This document shows, piece after piece, positions 5,622-5,863 of a stretch of DNA of 5,863 bases. The stretch comes from Planctomycetota bacterium. GTDB taxonomy: Bacteria; Planctomycetota; Phycisphaerae; Phycisphaerales; UBA1924. The first letter of the stretch is position 1; every line of letters starts with the position of its first letter. The translations under genes and the position numbers were made by a program. Where the stretch lies: NCBI GenBank assembly GCA_017303565.1, contig JAFLCM010000168.1, positions 1-5,863 of the forward strand, written 5' to 3'. The notes under the pieces are model-generated. The model did no database searches. It worked only from the letters and a program-made list of their open reading frames with translations, and had not been told where the DNA came from.

Positions 5622-5628
5622 TCGCGGG
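5612..5628 (-). repeat. Perfect 6-bp inverted repeat overlapping the flgK -24 box
   Basis: CCCGCG (5612-5617) and CGCGGG (5623-5628) flank a 5-nt spacer. On the minus strand the hairpin begins 4 nt after the flgN-like stop and is followed by ATTTG, too short a T-run for a good terminator. Because it covers most of the -24 element, it could also be a protein-binding palindrome. Chance in GC-rich DNA is possible. Confidence 0.4.
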
Positions 5629-5632
5629 CGGA

Positions 5633-5863
5633 TCAGCCGGTCGCGTCCCACGCCGAGACCACCCGAGGCCCGCTGCTCACCACCCCCCGCGGCCCGTAGG
5701 TCTGCGCGTGGTTCATCTTCGCGGCCACATGGCGGAGCAGGCCCTCCATGTGCGTCGCCAGCGTCTCGGCGGCTCGCTTGGTCGTCTCGTTCAGGGCCGC
5801 GAGATTTTCCATCGATTCGCGCAAGGACTGCGCCACCGAGAGGACCCGCGTGCGGAACGGCTC
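5633..5863 (-). CDS. flgN: FlgN-like export chaperone, C-terminal part (runs off the window)
   Basis: FlgN is the cytoplasmic type III export chaperone that binds the C-termini of FlgK and FlgL and delivers them to the export gate. Only the last 76 residues are inside the window; the frame is open to the edge, so the start is off-window. The visible part is a long alpha-helix (residues about 1-52 of the fragment, with NLAALNETTKRAAETLATHM), then TYGPRG and a flexible Ser/Gly/Val tail. This matches the C-terminal layout of FlgN proteins, where an Asn-x-x-(N/T) helix is followed by a YG-x-x-G turn. Its place immediately before flgK is the classic one. The family is weakly conserved in sequence, so the call rests partly on context. 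Confidence 0.75.
   Translation of the reverse strand, partial: EPFRTRVLSVAQSLRESMENLAALNETTKRAAETLATHMEGLLRHVAAKMNHAQTYGPRGVVSSGPRVVSAWDATG

Noticed and set aside
4446..5651. 401-codon open frame in a second minus-strand frame of flgK
   Set aside because: It is an out-of-frame Arg/Pro/Gly-rich shadow of flgK.
1..5863. tRNA, rRNA, CRISPR array, insertion sequence or transposase
   Set aside because: No cloverleaf, direct-repeat array, terminal inverted repeats with target duplication or transposase motif was seen.

Overview
This 5.86 kb, GC-rich window is a flagellar hook-filament junction locus. On the minus strand, in transcription order, it holds the C-terminal end of an flgN-like chaperone gene, flgK (hook-associated protein 1), flgL (hook-associated protein 3) and fliW (assembly factor and CsrA antagonist). 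Codon third positions are overwhelmingly G or C, which leaves long open antisense frames that are not genes. A DUF1569/DinB-like gene, an unusually long FlgL and the style of the FlgK and FlgL N-termini suggest a planctomycete, perhaps of the Phycisphaerae. That is inference from family knowledge; no taxonomic marker is present.

Layout: 1-~120 is an edge segment of unclear identity. FliW (83-472, minus) matches its family until just before this segment and then loses the expected C-terminal tail. 473-613 is a structured flgL-fliW leader. 614-2659 is flgL (minus). 2660-2697 is a divergent 38-bp gap carrying a sigma-54-type promoter for flgL. 2698-3309 and 3322-3807 are a plus-strand gene pair: a small sulfotransferase-fold protein and a DUF1569 protein. 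This pair separates flgL from flgK, which are normally adjacent. 3808-3844 is a short convergent gap. 3845-5590 is flgK (minus). 5591-5632 holds a second sigma-54-type promoter. 5633-5863 is the flgN-like 3' end.

How it works together: FlgN-type chaperones escort FlgK and FlgL to the flagellar export gate. FlgK and FlgL then form the junction on which the flagellin filament grows. FliW couples flagellin level to CsrA-mediated translational control. The most notable signal is that flgK and flgL each have a -24/-12 (RpoN) promoter element ending only 13-15 nt before the start codon. This predicts nearly leaderless mRNAs. The fliW leader also contains two adjacent small hairpins with GGA in the loop, the signature of CsrA binding, which would fit feedback between CsrA and its own antagonist. 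I found no evidence here of an entirely new multi-gene system; the novelty is in regulation and architecture.
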